From NCBI GenBank assembly GCA_004335835.1, contig RWJK01001712.1, positions 23,468-51,570 on the forward strand: a stretch of DNA of 28,103 bases, read 5' to 3'. The stretch comes from Scenedesmus sp. ARA3 (lineage: Eukaryota; Chlorophyta; Chlorophyceae; Sphaeropleales; Scenedesmaceae). Position numbers and translations under genes: made by a program. The notes beneath the pieces were generated by a model. That model saw nothing but the letters and a program-made list of their open reading frames with translations. It was not told where the DNA came from and did no database searches. Shown here piece by piece: positions 16,651 through 27,377 of the stretch. Every line of letters starts with the position of its first letter. Within the stretch, counting starts at the first letter, position 1.

Positions 16651-19253
16651 ATGGCCAACAGGACAGACACAGACGCCAAGTCCATCCATGGAACCAACCC
16701 TCAGGTGCAAGCTCAATGCAGTGCCCAACATAAACATGCACAAAGCTACCGTATGTGCCACAGCAGCTGCGTGCCTGAACTTTATGTGTGCTGCAGTGCG
16801 CATCACAACCTGCACGCTGAACCCCTAGCCAGCATAACCCCTCAGCCATCAACATGCGCATGTATACGCACACGCCCCTTGCCTTCCTGCACAACTCACC
16901 ACTGCCCTACTTCCTGCAGAACCTCGTGGAGAAGATCACGCGCAACAAGATCTATGCCTCGGTGTATTGGAAGAAGGACTGCTTCGGGCTGTCTGCAGAG
17001 ACGCTAGTAGACAAGGCAGTGGACCTCAAGTACGTGGGCGGCATGATCGGAGAGCCCCAAAAGCCCACCGAGTTCATGTGCCTGCTGCTCAAGATGCTGC
17101 AGATCCAGCCCGACAAGGAGATCGTGATCGAGTTCATAAAGAACGACGACTACAAATACGTGCGCCTGCTAGGTGGGTGTGCGGCGCAGCGGCAGCAGCA
17201 GCAGCAGCGCGCACAGGAATGAGGAGGCTGCAGCAGTGGCAGGTTTGAGGCAGCAGCCGACATAAGAGCTTTTGAGGAGCACATAGCGGCGGCACTAGGC
17301 ATAATGCAGGCAGCTATAGCAGCAGTAAAGCAGCAGCAGGTGCAGTCAGCATCAAGGTGCTGCTGCACCATCCTTGTTACCGCGCATGCGCCGCTGCAGT
17401 GCACGCCTCCCTACATGCTGCAGGGCGTGTTACTTGCAGCGCGGCAGCTGCCACTGTTCCTCTTTTGTCATGGACGCCTGTGAAGGACTCGCAGGAAGGT
17501 CTGCCTTAGCGTGAAAAAATGTGTTGACCCTCTTCAATCTGCTGGCTCATGTTTACCTGCTGCTTTCTTGCAGGGGCGTACTATCTGCGGCTGGTGGGGA
17601 AGGCGTATGACGTGTACACCTACCTTGAACCGCTGTACAACGACTTCAGGCGTGTGCGCGTGGCTCAGCCGGACGGCAGCTTTGCACTGAGCCATGTTGA
17701 TGAGGTTGTTGACGACATGCTGCGCAAGGACTACCTGTTTGATGTGGCGCTGCCACACATACCCATGCGGTGAGACGGCAGTTGCAGGGTTGTAGTGGCA
17801 GCAGGGGATGCAGCGGCATGCATGCTGTGATGTTGTGTGGCATGCTTGACCTGGTGACTTACAGAGGCAGGCTATGTCACACTTTGGTTGCACTGCTCAT
17901 ACGAGCGCGCTGATGCGGCTGCACGTGGGCTCCAACACAGCTTGCAAAGCAGTCTCAGCTCGTCAGTCCTTAGACCACATATTACTTCTGCCTGGCACAG
18001 CGTCATCTGTGCCTCTGGCTCTGTGCCTGCGTCCTTCCATGCTTGCCCAGGCACCTGCTGGAGAAGGCAGGCACACTGGAGCCACGCATCAGCCTGCTGG
18101 ATGAAGAAGAAGTGGAGCGTGCCATCGCTGACGCTGAGGCAGAGGCAGCAGCAGCAGCAGAGGAGGCGGCACAGGCGCAGGAGCAGCTGCAGGCAGCAGC
18201 AGCAGCTGGCGAGCAGCGCGGCGGCAGGGAGCGGGAAGCTGGCTACGGCCGGGAGGAACGGGACCGCAGCAGGGAGCGGGAACGAGCCAGGGACAGGGAC
18301 AGGTGCGGGGATGAGGGCACATGGTGTGCATTTGGGCATGCGGGTTGTGTGCAGCTTGGCTGGGTGGTTGGCTTCGCAGATCACAAGATAAGAAGCAGCC
18401 TGGCAGTGCAGCCAGCTCTGCGTGGGTATCGTAACACTGGACTTATTTGTGGGTTGAGGCTGATGAGCAGTGCTAGCGTGCGTGTGCTGCACCTGTAACT
18501 GTGTGAGCTTGCAGCAGCTGAACCTCTGGAGCAGACGCGGTGAGCGACATGTTGTGTTTGCGTCTGGTTTGAGCAGTCACTGCACTGTGCTGACAGTCAC
18601 CTTCCTGTTTGGCCCTGTTTGCTGCCTGCCCGCAGCGAGCGCGACCGCAGCAAAGAGCGCAGCAGGGGCGACAGGGACAGGGACAGGCATGCAGACGGTG
18701 ATGAAAGGGAGGAGCGCAGGGACAGGGACAGAGACAGGCGAGATAGGGACAGGGAGCCAGAAGAGCGCAGAGACAGGGACAGCGACAGGCGTGAGCGGGA
18801 GGGCAGGCACGAAAGCAGCAGGTGAGGCGGATGCCGACTTGAAATTATTTGTACATCACAGCGCCTCGACGTCTGCGCTGGTGTTCCTCTGAGTTGTTGT
18901 GTTGCGTGGTGTGCCGGTGTGCAACCCAGCCCTGCAGGCAATGCTCTTTTCCGCAGTGAACATGTCAGATGCCTTGCGCGTTTCTCCTGCCACCATTTTG
19001 CACGATTTCACGCCGACACACACTGCTGCTGCTGCCGCTGCGCAGGCGTGACCGCGACTTTGAAGAGCGCTCAGAGCGGCGGCGCGATCACGACAGCAGC
19101 AGGCGGGATTACGACCGCAGCACACGGGATTACGACAGGGACAGAGACAGGGAGCCTGACCGGGAGCGCAGCAGCAGGCACAGGAGCCGCAGCAGGAGTG
19201 CCAGCAGGAGCCGCAGCAGAAGCAGGTCCAGGGAGCGCAGGAGCAGGCGCTGA
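16651..19253 (+). CDS. PRP38: Pre-mRNA-splicing factor PRP38 (PRP38A type) with RS tail
   Basis: PRP38 is a tri-snRNP/B-complex protein needed for spliceosome activation in the nucleus. Exons 16651-16704, 16920-17172, 17574-17769, 18051-18302, 18636-18821 and 19046-19253 give 382 residues with consistent phases and a TGA stop. Exon 1 gives MANRTDTDAKSIHGTNPQ and exon 2 continues NLVEKITRNKIYASVYWK, the near-invariant start of the family. Further signs: ETLVDKAVDLKYVGG, LKMLQIQPDKEIVIEFI, YKYVRLLGAYYLRLVG, YLEPLYNDFRRVR and LEPRISLLDEEE. The PRP38 domain ends near residue 185. A Glu/Ala/Gln coiled-coil-like stretch follows, then an RS/RD/RE-rich tail spread over three exons and ending RSRSRSRERRSRR. 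The tail DNA is itself repetitive (GACAGG hexamers). The first intron's donor, GTGCAA, is weaker than the others. Confidence 0.96.
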
Positions 19254-19869
19254 TGGCAGCAGCGCTGCTAGTGGCAGCTTTGCTGGGGTCGCAGCTATAG
19301 CGGCAGGAGCAGGTGCAGCAGCAGCAGCAGCAGTAGCAGCGATGCTGATCACATTTCGGCCGGTGATGTGCTCAGGGTGTCAGCTGTTGACTTCAGCTGC
19401 AGCGTGAAGTGGTGAAGTGGCTGCACGCCGCTTGTGTACTCTTCTAGGCCAGTCTGAGGCGGCTACATGTGCAGTGGGGTGACTGACATGCTGGCTTGAT
19501 GAAGCCTACATGTAGCTTTTGCTGTACAGCGTGTGCTGCTGTATCCACTGCTGGATCTTTGGCAGCCACTTTATTGGTGTGTGGGGGGCTCAGTTGGCTG
19601 CCCAGGCTGCTACAGGATGCTATTTCCACTCTTGTTTGGTGTTGCCGTCTGCGGCTCTTGAGTTTCTTCTTGTTCTGCGATGTGAAACTGAGTGCGGCCG
19701 TTTGTGCATGCACTTGCCGGTGGTGTCGTTTCGACAGCTGTCGGGCTGGCAGTCAAGCACAGAGTCCAATGTCACTCGTGTCACTGCGAAGCCACGCTCC
19801 GCTTCACTGCTGCTTAACTTTCGCAACAAAACAATTGCGTCATGTACTAGTGCCTACCAAAAAGCTGAA
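19254..19869. other. Intergenic gap between PRP38 and the hydrolase
   Basis: Contains the PRP38 3' UTR (T/G-rich around 19430-19700) and the hydrolase promoter. No TGTAA motif was seen on the plus strand. A CAG tract at about 19316-19333 is the only repeat noted. No coding exon was recognised. Confidence 0.5.
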
Positions 19870-20571
19870 ATGGATCGTACACACATCGCACTTGTCTTGC
19901 TGTTCTTCTCTGCTGCTGTGCCTACTACCTCGTCTTCCATCGCTGGTGTCCCAAAGCACATTGAAACGCTGTCGTCCTGGCTTTTCAAACCTAGGCATCA
20001 GTTGGATGTTTCTGCAAGCCTCCCCAGCTCCAGGCCTCGCCAGCCTTGGCCCTACCGCTCCTCTGCTGCTGCAACCTCACTCCAGATCACAGATACACAT
20101 GCACTAGAAGCATCAGTCTCCCACGCAGTGGTTCATGGGGTGAGCCTCTTTCCAGGACAGCGGCTGACAGCACAAGCCCTGTATGTTACCAGAGCTAGTA
20201 CCAGTGGCAGCAACAGCAGGGCAGCGCTGGGATGCCCCAAGCTGGCCCATTCATGTACATGTCCGCATGAAAGCTATGCATGGTATGTCTGCTGAATGCG
20301 ATGCAGAGTTATATTACAAAACAGTGCACCAGTGCATTGCACAGCAGCATGCAGCACCTTCCAGCACCGCTGGCCTCAGCATCTGCCACATCTGCATCTG
20401 CAGGTCACCACAGAGATGCTGCTGTGGTGGTTCAACAGCGTGGAGGGCAGCGCCACATACCCGGGCGATGGCCAGCAGTGGCCAAAGTACCTCATGTGGC
20501 ACCCAAGGGACCACATCTACCAAGCCACACTCAACCCCAGACCCTCCCTCCAATCCAACACGGACCCCATG

Positions 20572-20628
<57 letters not shown>

Positions 20629-21789
20629 GCACCGCTCTGGGAGATCTGTGAGTATTTTCAGTGCAGCAACCCCAATGGCTACACAGCTGGCACCTACCCA
20701 GGCCCCCAGGCCACACAGCACGAGCTGCTCATAAAAGCAGTGACAGCGCTGAAGCAGCTGGATGCAAAGGGGCTGTGGCTGAGTGTGCCGTCAAGCACAG
20801 GGCTGGGAGAGACGTTCTGGAACCTGCGCCACAGCTGGGAGGACACGCCTGATGGTGTGCTGATCAACAGCACGCAGGTGGTTGGTGTGGTGGAGCCCGC
20901 CTGGCGGCCAATGTGGTTTGCAAGGTGGGTGCGTAAGCAGCAACTGCAGGGGCCAACCCAGAAACGAAGTCATCTTCCTGCAGGAAAGCAATGCAGAGCA
21001 CATAGATGTGATTAGCTAGCACCGCTGAAGGTGGCGGTATACCTTCCATGTGCTTCTGTTCTTCGAAGCACGCATGACTGCTTGAGCTGCAGCACAGCGC
21101 CAGGCAGCTGGATATTGCACCTGTGAACCTAAAGCTGGTGGCATCTTTGCGGTGGCCGTTCTAGCATGTCACCATATGCATGTGTTGCACTATGAGGCAG
21201 CCTGCAAGCTGACTTGCTGACCTGTGTCTGTTGCGCTGCTGTGCACCGCCAGGGCCCGCAATGCCATCATCAGGGGCATGTTTGGGCGCGGGCGCGACCC
21301 GCAGCACATCCTCACCCTGTGGATGCAGCACTGCAGTGAGGAGGTGGGTGCTGGCTCGGCCTGCAACCAGCTGCGATAACATGTCAAGAGCTCTAGCAGG
21401 CCACCCCTGTTGGCAGACGTGCAGCATGCTAAGCCACCCAACTTTTGGTTGCCCCGCAGCAGCATGGTAATGCATGCGTGAACCCATCAATTTTGTGTCT
21501 GATAGCAGCAGTAGCAGTGCACGAAGGCGTTGCCATCTCGCTGGCAGCACCGGTGAACACACGCTCCTGCTGTCGCATGTTTCTGCTGCAGATAGGAAAC
21601 CTGGAGCACATTTTGCCCAGCTTGTATGCTGAGGCTCAAGAGGGCAGCAGCAGCAGCAGCAGCAGCAGTGCAGCAGCGGCTGCGCCAGCTGGAGCAGTCA
21701 GCAGCCGGCTGGGCGAAGGCACACCCGATTCAGCCCTGCCTGGCAGCACAGCCATTGAAGACGATGGGGCTACTCGTGAGGAGCTATGA
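19870..21789 (+). CDS. DAPG (phloroglucinol) hydrolase-like protein, predicted secreted
   Basis: Resembles the PhlG/phloretin hydrolase family, zinc enzymes that cleave the C-C bond between an acyl group and a phloroglucinol ring. Exons 19870-20139, 20404-20924, 21253-21343 and 21592-21789 give 359 residues with all phases consistent. The protein begins MDRTHIALVLLFFSAAVPTT, a good signal peptide. The exon 1/2 join reads HGVTTEMLLWWFNSVEG, matching the family's G-V-T-x-E-M-x-x-W-W-F block, followed by KYLMWHPRDH (His 123 and 127). Exon 3 ends LTLWMQHCSEE and exon 4 continues IGNLEHILPSLYAEAQ. The H290-x-x-x-E294 pair lies where I recall PhlG having two of its zinc ligands (His270, Glu274). 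An Ala tract of about 20 residues, broken by one Glu, interrupts the domain near residues 148-167 and comes from a CAG repeat. The tail after residue 312 is Ser/Ala-rich. The actual substrate is unknown. Confidence 0.75.
20573..20631. repeat. CAG/GCA tract coding poly-Ala within the hydrolase
   Basis: About nineteen CAG-type units with one interruption (GAA). In the exon 2 frame they read as alanine codons with one Glu, inserted in the middle of the catalytic domain. Confidence 0.9.
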
Positions 21790-22210
21790 AAGCTGGCATC
21801 TCCATAATGTGAGCAGCTGATGCTTGCAAGGAAGCACAGCTGTGAAAGAACGGCACCTCTGTGGTCGTACAGGGGAGTTGGTTTGAAAACCAGTACTACT
21901 TGGATCCAGTCTTGATGTTGTGAGAGGTTGGGATTGTGTTTCAGCTGTTGCAACAGCGTAGTATAGCTTTTCGTCATGAGTTTGATGCGTATGATTCTAC
22001 CAGTCCCGTGTGGTCCAGCAGGCTGACGTGTCAGGATGGCTGGGCCGCACACTGCTTGAGCGCTGTTCGTAATTGTTCCCCCGCTTCCAACTATTTCGTG
22101 CAACACTAATATTTTTTCGGTTGTTTCTCACCTATACCAGCGGGCGCTGTCACCATCTAATCGCAGCCGGTGTGTAGGTACTGACTCCCGCCAATGCTGA
22201 GAAGGTGCGT

Positions 22211-22215
22211 TGTAA
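22211..22215 (+). terminator. Candidate TGTAA polyadenylation signal
   Basis: First TGTAA on the plus strand after the hydrolase stop, about 420 bases downstream. It lies just before a TATA-like element, so the two transcription units would be tightly packed. Confidence 0.4.
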
Positions 22216-22234
22216 CCGGCCGTCTGGCTGGCTC

Positions 22235-22240
22235 TATAAA
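22235..22240 (+). promoter_or_regulatory. TATA-box-like element upstream of the RTA1-like gene
   Basis: TATAAA followed by AGACC, in a local context of moderate GC content. It is the clearest TATA motif on the plus strand in this gap; transcription start is not demonstrated. Confidence 0.35.
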
Positions 22241-22771
22241 AGACCAGTGCTACATGTTTTCTAGACACTTCGACTGCAATCTCTCTGCCGAGCCATACAG
22301 GTGCCCTTTTATTCTGTGACTTCACGGACATCTTGGTGCGACACGCCTGCACGGAACGACAACGACGCAGCAATCCCAAGCATAGCCAAGACTCCATAAG
22401 GAATAGTCAGCTATCAATTTCTTTAAGCTTCTCGCATTCTGAAGGCGGCAGGCAGACTGTAGCGCCTTGCTTCCTGAGCCTGACTGGTGGGTGAGCCGTT
22501 TGAGTTGCAGCTGTCTGTCTGCAGCTGCATTCGAACAGTCTCGAAGACTGCAATGCCCCTGTTGTGAATTGAGTGCTATATTGTGTTCAGCAGGCATCGC
22601 ACAGCAGCCCTTCCAAATAGATGACACCAGCAGCAGTGATGCAGCAGCTGGTTGCCAGTGCTGTCCATACCAGCAGCACACCTCAAAGCTAGCTAGCAAC
22701 AGCACACACCCATGTACTCACCTTGCTCTCTCCCTGTCCTGCTGCTGCATGCAGGCCCATAGCTTGGCACC

Positions 22772-23665
22772 ATGGCGCCGCCAATGCCCCTGGGCCTCAC
22801 CACAGAGCAGCTGGTCCTCTTCTTCCATGAGATACCCAACAAGGCAGCAGCCGCAGCAGCCCTCGCGCTGTTTGCAGTCATCAGCCTGGTCATCACTGCC
22901 CTCTCCTTCAAAACACGCTCCTACTACATGCTGACAGTGGCTGTGACTGGCTTCCTGGAAATGGCTGGCTACGCCATGCGCATCCACATGCTCAGCCACC
23001 CCACCCTCAACGGCCTCATCATCCTGCAAGCACTGCTCATCATCAGCCCTGTGCTGCTGGCCATCGTGGAGTACATAACAGTGTCCAAGCTGCTGGCGCT
23101 ATCCACAGCAGGTGGTAAGGCATCACGGCTGTCCAGAACGGTCTCCTGGCTGTTCACAATCTCGGACATCCTGTGCCTCACCCTCCAGGGTGCGGGAGGC
23201 GGCATGTATGCCAACCCAGGCAGGATGGAGATGGCACGGAAGCTGCTGCTGGCAGGCCTGGGCGCACAGCTCGGTTTCTTTGCAATCTTCACATGCATTG
23301 CAGTGCACATGCAGACGGACGAGAAGTTTGGGTACCGCGGAGACAAGCTGTTCCGCGGCGTGTTTGTGTGCCTGTATGCCACCATTGCGCTGCAGTTTGT
23401 GCGCAACGTGTTCAGGGTGATTGAGTTCTACTATGGTTACAGTGGGGAGCTAGCCACACATGAGCTGTACCTGTACATATTTGACTTTGCACCTATCTAC
23501 GCATGCTTCCTGTTCTTTGCGTTCATGCACTATGGCTTCTGGCTGGGCCCCAATGCTGCTGCCCGCCAGAGCAGGCTGTCTGCTGAGTCAGCGGCAAAGC
23601 AGGCGGTGGACAAGCAGGGGCCAGTTGCTGCAGAGTTGCCAGTGCTGCATGTGCACGCCTGCTAG
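22772..23665 (+). CDS. RTA1-like seven-helix membrane protein
   Basis: An uninterrupted 297-codon frame, the only intronless gene here, with ATG in a good context (CACCATGG). Members of the RTA1/RSB1/PUG1 family in fungi are polytopic plasma-membrane or vacuolar proteins linked to sphingoid-base release, sterol-drug resistance and porphyrin transport. Family landmarks in order: FLEMAGYAMR (61-70, the G/E-x-x-GY-x-x-R block), LQALLIISPVLLAIVEY (85-101), DILCLTLQGAGGG (132-144), LGAQLGFFAIF (163-173), RNVFRVIEF (211-219) and THELYLYIFDFAP (229-241). Seven hydrophobic spans fit about residues 26-45, 51-68, 84-110, 125-143, 158-179, 196-213 and 234-256. The C-terminal 40 residues are polar and probably cytosolic. 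Length is typical. The family is known mainly from fungi, so presence in an alga is unusual; transported substrate unknown. Confidence 0.88.
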   Translation: MAPPMPLGLTTEQLVLFFHEIPNKAAAAAALALFAVISLVITALSFKTRSYYMLTVAVTGFLEMAGYAMRIHMLSHPTLNGLIILQALLIISPVLLAIVEYITVSKLLALSTAGGKASRLSRTVSWLFTISDILCLTLQGAGGGMYANPGRMEMARKLLLAGLGAQLGFFAIFTCIAVHMQTDEKFGYRGDKLFRGVFVCLYATIALQFVRNVFRVIEFYYGYSGELATHELYLYIFDFAPIYACFLFFAFMHYGFWLGPNAAARQSRLSAESAAKQAVDKQGPVAAELPVLHVHAC

Positions 23666-24625
23666 GAGGCACACCTCTAGGGTGGCTGTGCTTCAGGTGC
23701 CATGCCTTTGCCTGACTGAGTTGCAGCAGTGGCTCTTGTGCTGCTATGACGGTGGTTGTCTGTATGTGCACCTTGCATTGAGGTTGTTGCTGTTTGTTTG
23801 CTTTGCTGCATGTGTCTAGACATCTTTGTGCATTTGAGTGAATGTATTTCTTCAATTACTGCAGCCTCGCCGGCCGGTGCCAGCCACCAGCTTGAATCTG
23901 TTAGCAGACAGCCTGCGCATATGCATGCATGTGTTGCAGAACGAGCAACAATGGTTCAAGAGCGTTTGATGAGAGTTTGCATTTGTTGTGTTGATCACCC
24001 AGTCAAGCCGAGTTTCCATGCCTCAGCATACTTGGGGCCCTCACCGCTGTCATGTTATTTGTTACAGATGCTCAAGATCACAGCATGAAATCATGTATTG
24101 CTGTTCAAACGCTCAGGGCTGACCTGTCAGCTGAGTGCATTGTTGTTCATAGTTGAGGCCACTCCTGGTGGCATGAGATGCTGCTGAAACCAAAGGTGGC
24201 TGCAGCACTGCCACCTCAGAGGTGCAGCTGATGTCACTGCATCATGTTGTGCATTCAAACGTAATGGGTAACAGATGGCACTCAACTGTCCAGATGCTTA
24301 ACTTTTTCAAGCAAGCAGCAGCAAGCATTGTCTGCGGCGGCAGTGTCGCCTGCCAGCACTTCACAGGCGTACGTGCTGTATTGTAAAATGTCTGAAACAG
24401 AGAGGGGAACACGTGCCAAGTGCTCATTGCCGCCACGCTTGCAGCATGCTTCCTGATGAGCAACGTGCACACAGATCGAAATCTATAATGAAATCTGCAG
24501 CACAGCCATGACGGCACTGCTAGCGTCACCTTAGTCAATCGCCAAGCCTGCCACCCTACCATCCTGCATGACTACAGCACATGGCTAACAGCACTGATGT
24601 ACATAAAGTTGTCCATTCCCACACA
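23666..24625. other. Convergent intergenic region
   Basis: Lies between the stops of the RTA1-like gene (+) and the AAA ATPase (-), so it holds two 3' UTRs. It is T/G-rich on the plus strand after 23666. No coding exon was seen. Poly(A) candidates: TGTAA on the plus strand at 24382-24386 and on the minus strand at 24066-24062. If both are used, the two UTRs overlap by about 320 bases. Confidence 0.5.
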
Positions 24626-27377
24626 CTAGCCCTGAGGGTGCTGCGCATCTACAGCTGCTGGGGCCACCTTTTTCAGCGCTGCTTGGAAGTCCGCCAGCAC
24701 CAAACTGCGCAGCTGCAGCATCTTCTTGGCGGCAGGCAAGCCAACGCCTGCATCACCATCTGCTGCTGCTGGGCTATCATCTCCTGCAGGCTCCAGGCCA
24801 CCTTGGTCTACAGCTGCTTCCTGATGAGTGTCATTCAATCTGCATCGCTTCCGTGCATGCGGGCCCTGCTGCTGCCGCTGCTCCCTGAACAGTTCACGCA
24901 CAGGTGCCATGACTGCCAGGCGGCAGACGGCTGCCAGGTCACTGCCACTGTAGCCGCTGGTCTGCTGCGCTAGCTGCTGCACGTCTTGCTGACTCAGCTC
25001 TGCTGCCACTTCTGGTCTACTCAGCATCGCCTGGAAGAAGCAGTGCCGCTCCAGCTCGCTGGGCAGGGGCACCTCTATGCGGCGGCTGAAGCGGCGCAGC
25101 AGCGCAGGGTCGCAGTCCTGCAAGCCGGCAACGTCAACACAGCAATAGCAGCACAGCAGCGTGGGCAGTGCGCATCAAGCCGATCGACGCTACACACAAC
25201 AGGCACAGATCGTTGCCTGTGCTGCCCCCATCTGTTGATGTAACCGGCACCAGCAAAGAGAGGAATATAGCAGCATAATCCATAGCATCTTGCTTGCAGG
25301 AATGTAATGGACCTGCTCTGCTGCACAGCGGCTTCCAGCACACTACTCACCTGCATGCGGTTGGTGGCTGCAAATATGTACACGCCGTCCTGCTCCGCTA
25401 CCTTGTTGAACTGAATGAGCAGCTCTGTCAGCAGCCTGCGGGCACCTGCATCAGAGTTGCTGTCCCTGGACTGTCCCAAGCTGTCAACCTCATCCTGCAA
25501 GAAGCAAAGCAGCAGCACACGCGTTACAACCCTGCACCAAGGCAGACACCAGCGCGATGGTCTGCCGTAGCCTGCTGCCATTCTGCAGCTTGCAGGCTGC
25601 AACGGGGGCATAGCCCACCAACAAGCTGTGCAGGCCTTGCTGTTCAAGTACAGCGCATTGCTCCTGCTACCCAGCAGCAAGGCAACCAGAGCCTTTTTGT
25701 GCGTTGCTGCTGCACATCTTGCTGTTGGCTAGCTCAGCCAGTGGCTCCTGCAAGGGCTATAGTATGTTGTACCACCAGGCCGGCACACCCACCAGGAACA
25801 GTATGCTTGGCTGCATGGTGCGCGCCAGGTCAAACACCTGGCTGACTGCCTTCTCGCTGTCTCCCGCCCACTTGGACAGGATCATGCTGGGGCTGATGGA
25901 GAGCAGGCTGAACTCAGCCTCTGCGGCAACCTTCTCCACCAGCATTGTCTGCATGTACATGCAGGGAAGGCAGGCAGCAGAGCAGCTGATCTACCCTGGT
26001 GCAGGCGTGGCGCCGCTGCTGCTGCTTTGGTGCACACGTGCAGAGGTGCTAGTGCAGAGGCTTGCAGGATTTGTTAGAGCATGCTGATGGTGCTGCTGTC
26101 TGGTGCAAGTTGCAGGGTTTCACCCACGGCCAACACTTGTGCTGCCATGCCACGCCTTCTATCAACATGAACTCCTGGTACCTTGCCAGTGCCTGGTGGG
26201 CCATACAGCAGGAAGGTCTTCGCAGGCTGCCGGATGCCCTTGAACCTGCATCAGGCATCCATATAGGCCAGGTGAGCTGCGTGGGCTGCTTGCAGGACAC
26301 GTCCAATTGCTGGCCTACAGGTCTGCAGCTAGCAAGGACGCAAACGTACTCATCATGTATGCGCTGCTGTGCAGTGTGCAAGCCTGTGTCACCAACCAGC
26401 TCACAGATATGGGTGCTGCAGCGGCAGGAAGACTGCTTCTTCAATCTCCTCCTTCACGTCCCTGCAAGAAAGCAGCAAATCGTGTTATGTGCCAGCCAGA
26501 TGCAGTGGTTGCGTAGGCACCTGCATCCATGCTTGAGTCCTGCAAGCGCAGATTTCTGCAAACCATGCTGTTGTGCATGTACACACTGCTCCACCAACAG
26601 CATACAGCAAAGTGATGCACAGCATTTGAGCACTGCTGCTAGCTGCTCCTGCAAGCACTCACTCCAGTCCCACAACATCGTCCAGTGAGCCAGACACTGT
26701 GCGTTGACACAACCGCAGCAGCTCAATCGCGCACTGTGGGTCCTGCGACTCTTCCCCTGCTGTGTCAGGAGAGAAAGAGCGGCTCTGCATGCCTGCTGCC
26801 CCATTTGCCACCATTGTTGCCTGCAGGTCGCGCTCCCTGCATGCGCTGCCATTGAAGCCAGTTGCAAAGGATGTGGACGCCCTTGAAGCCTCATCCAGCT
26901 GGTGTAAGTTTGCGCCGGCTGAACAGCGCTCCATCTGCACCCACTGTGCCTCCTCAGCTGCTGCAGTCCTGCTCCTCAGCACCTGAAGCCATGGTGCAGC
27001 ATCACCCCACCAGCTTCACATCAGTAGTGGCGGTTGATGCACCAACATACAGTATTATTAACTGCTGCTGGCATGTGCTGGCAGGTGTGTGCTGTATGAG
27101 CTCCTTTGCAGGACTAAGTTCAGCACGCTACGCAAATGCCAGAGGGCGTGCTGCTCACCGAGATGCGTTGCTCATACTGGCTGTGTAGACCACATAGAAG
27201 TTCAGCCAGAGCACTTTCTTTGTCTTTATCTATGTGCATGTCCAGCATGTAGGAAAGCTGACAAGCTGCCCTGTAGTACACATCAGCAGCAGCAGACCAA
27301 TGTTGCTCATCCTCCAGCTCCTGGGCCTGTGCTGCTTCACGCAGCACAGCTGGCAGCTCATTAGCAACAGAGCCCAT
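24626..27377 (-). CDS. MIT-domain AAA ATPase (VPS4/spastin/katanin group)
   Basis: Seven exons, 27377-27159, 26982-26663, 26461-26405, 26245-26182, 25948-25793, 25494-25351 and 25117-24626, keep phase and give 483 residues. Exon 1 alone is a three-helix MIT-like domain (residues 1-73; LREAAQAQELEDEQHWSAAA, LLCGLHSQYEQRIS), which in relatives binds ESCRT-III or microtubule partners. A linker of about 100 residues follows. The AAA domain opens with LDDVVGLEDVKEEIEEAV and LFKGIRQPAKTFLLYG, then Walker A GPPGTGK (214-220), pore loop SKWAGDSEK, Walker B SILFLDEVDS and sensor 1 ATNR. Arg-finger candidates R328 and R329 sit in LLRRF, and GYSGSDL follows. A Gln/Asp-rich insert precedes the final LVLADFQAALKKVAP helix. 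The group's meiotic-clade signature is clear; which member (VPS4, spastin, katanin, SAP1-like) is not. The ATG at 27377 starts the MIT helix. Confidence 0.88.

Larger units (their letters stand above)
21790..22771. other. Intergenic gap between hydrolase and RTA1-like gene
   Basis: Holds the hydrolase 3' flank (TGTAA at 22211-22215), then a TATAAA at 22235-22240 and the presumed RTA1-like promoter and 5' UTR. A 5' UTR intron is possible because the ATG is about 530 bases from the TATA motif. No coding exon was recognised. Confidence 0.5.

Noticed and set aside
18597..19352. Minus-strand Leu/Ser-rich and Ala/Pro-rich frames
   Set aside because: Antisense of the repetitive Arg/Ser/Asp-coding tail exons of PRP38.
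20140..20295. Alternative end of hydrolase exon 1 at the GTATGT near 20283
   Set aside because: It is a good donor, but joining it to 20404 breaks the VTTEMLLWWF frame; GTGAGC at 20140 keeps phase and completes the HGVTTEM block.
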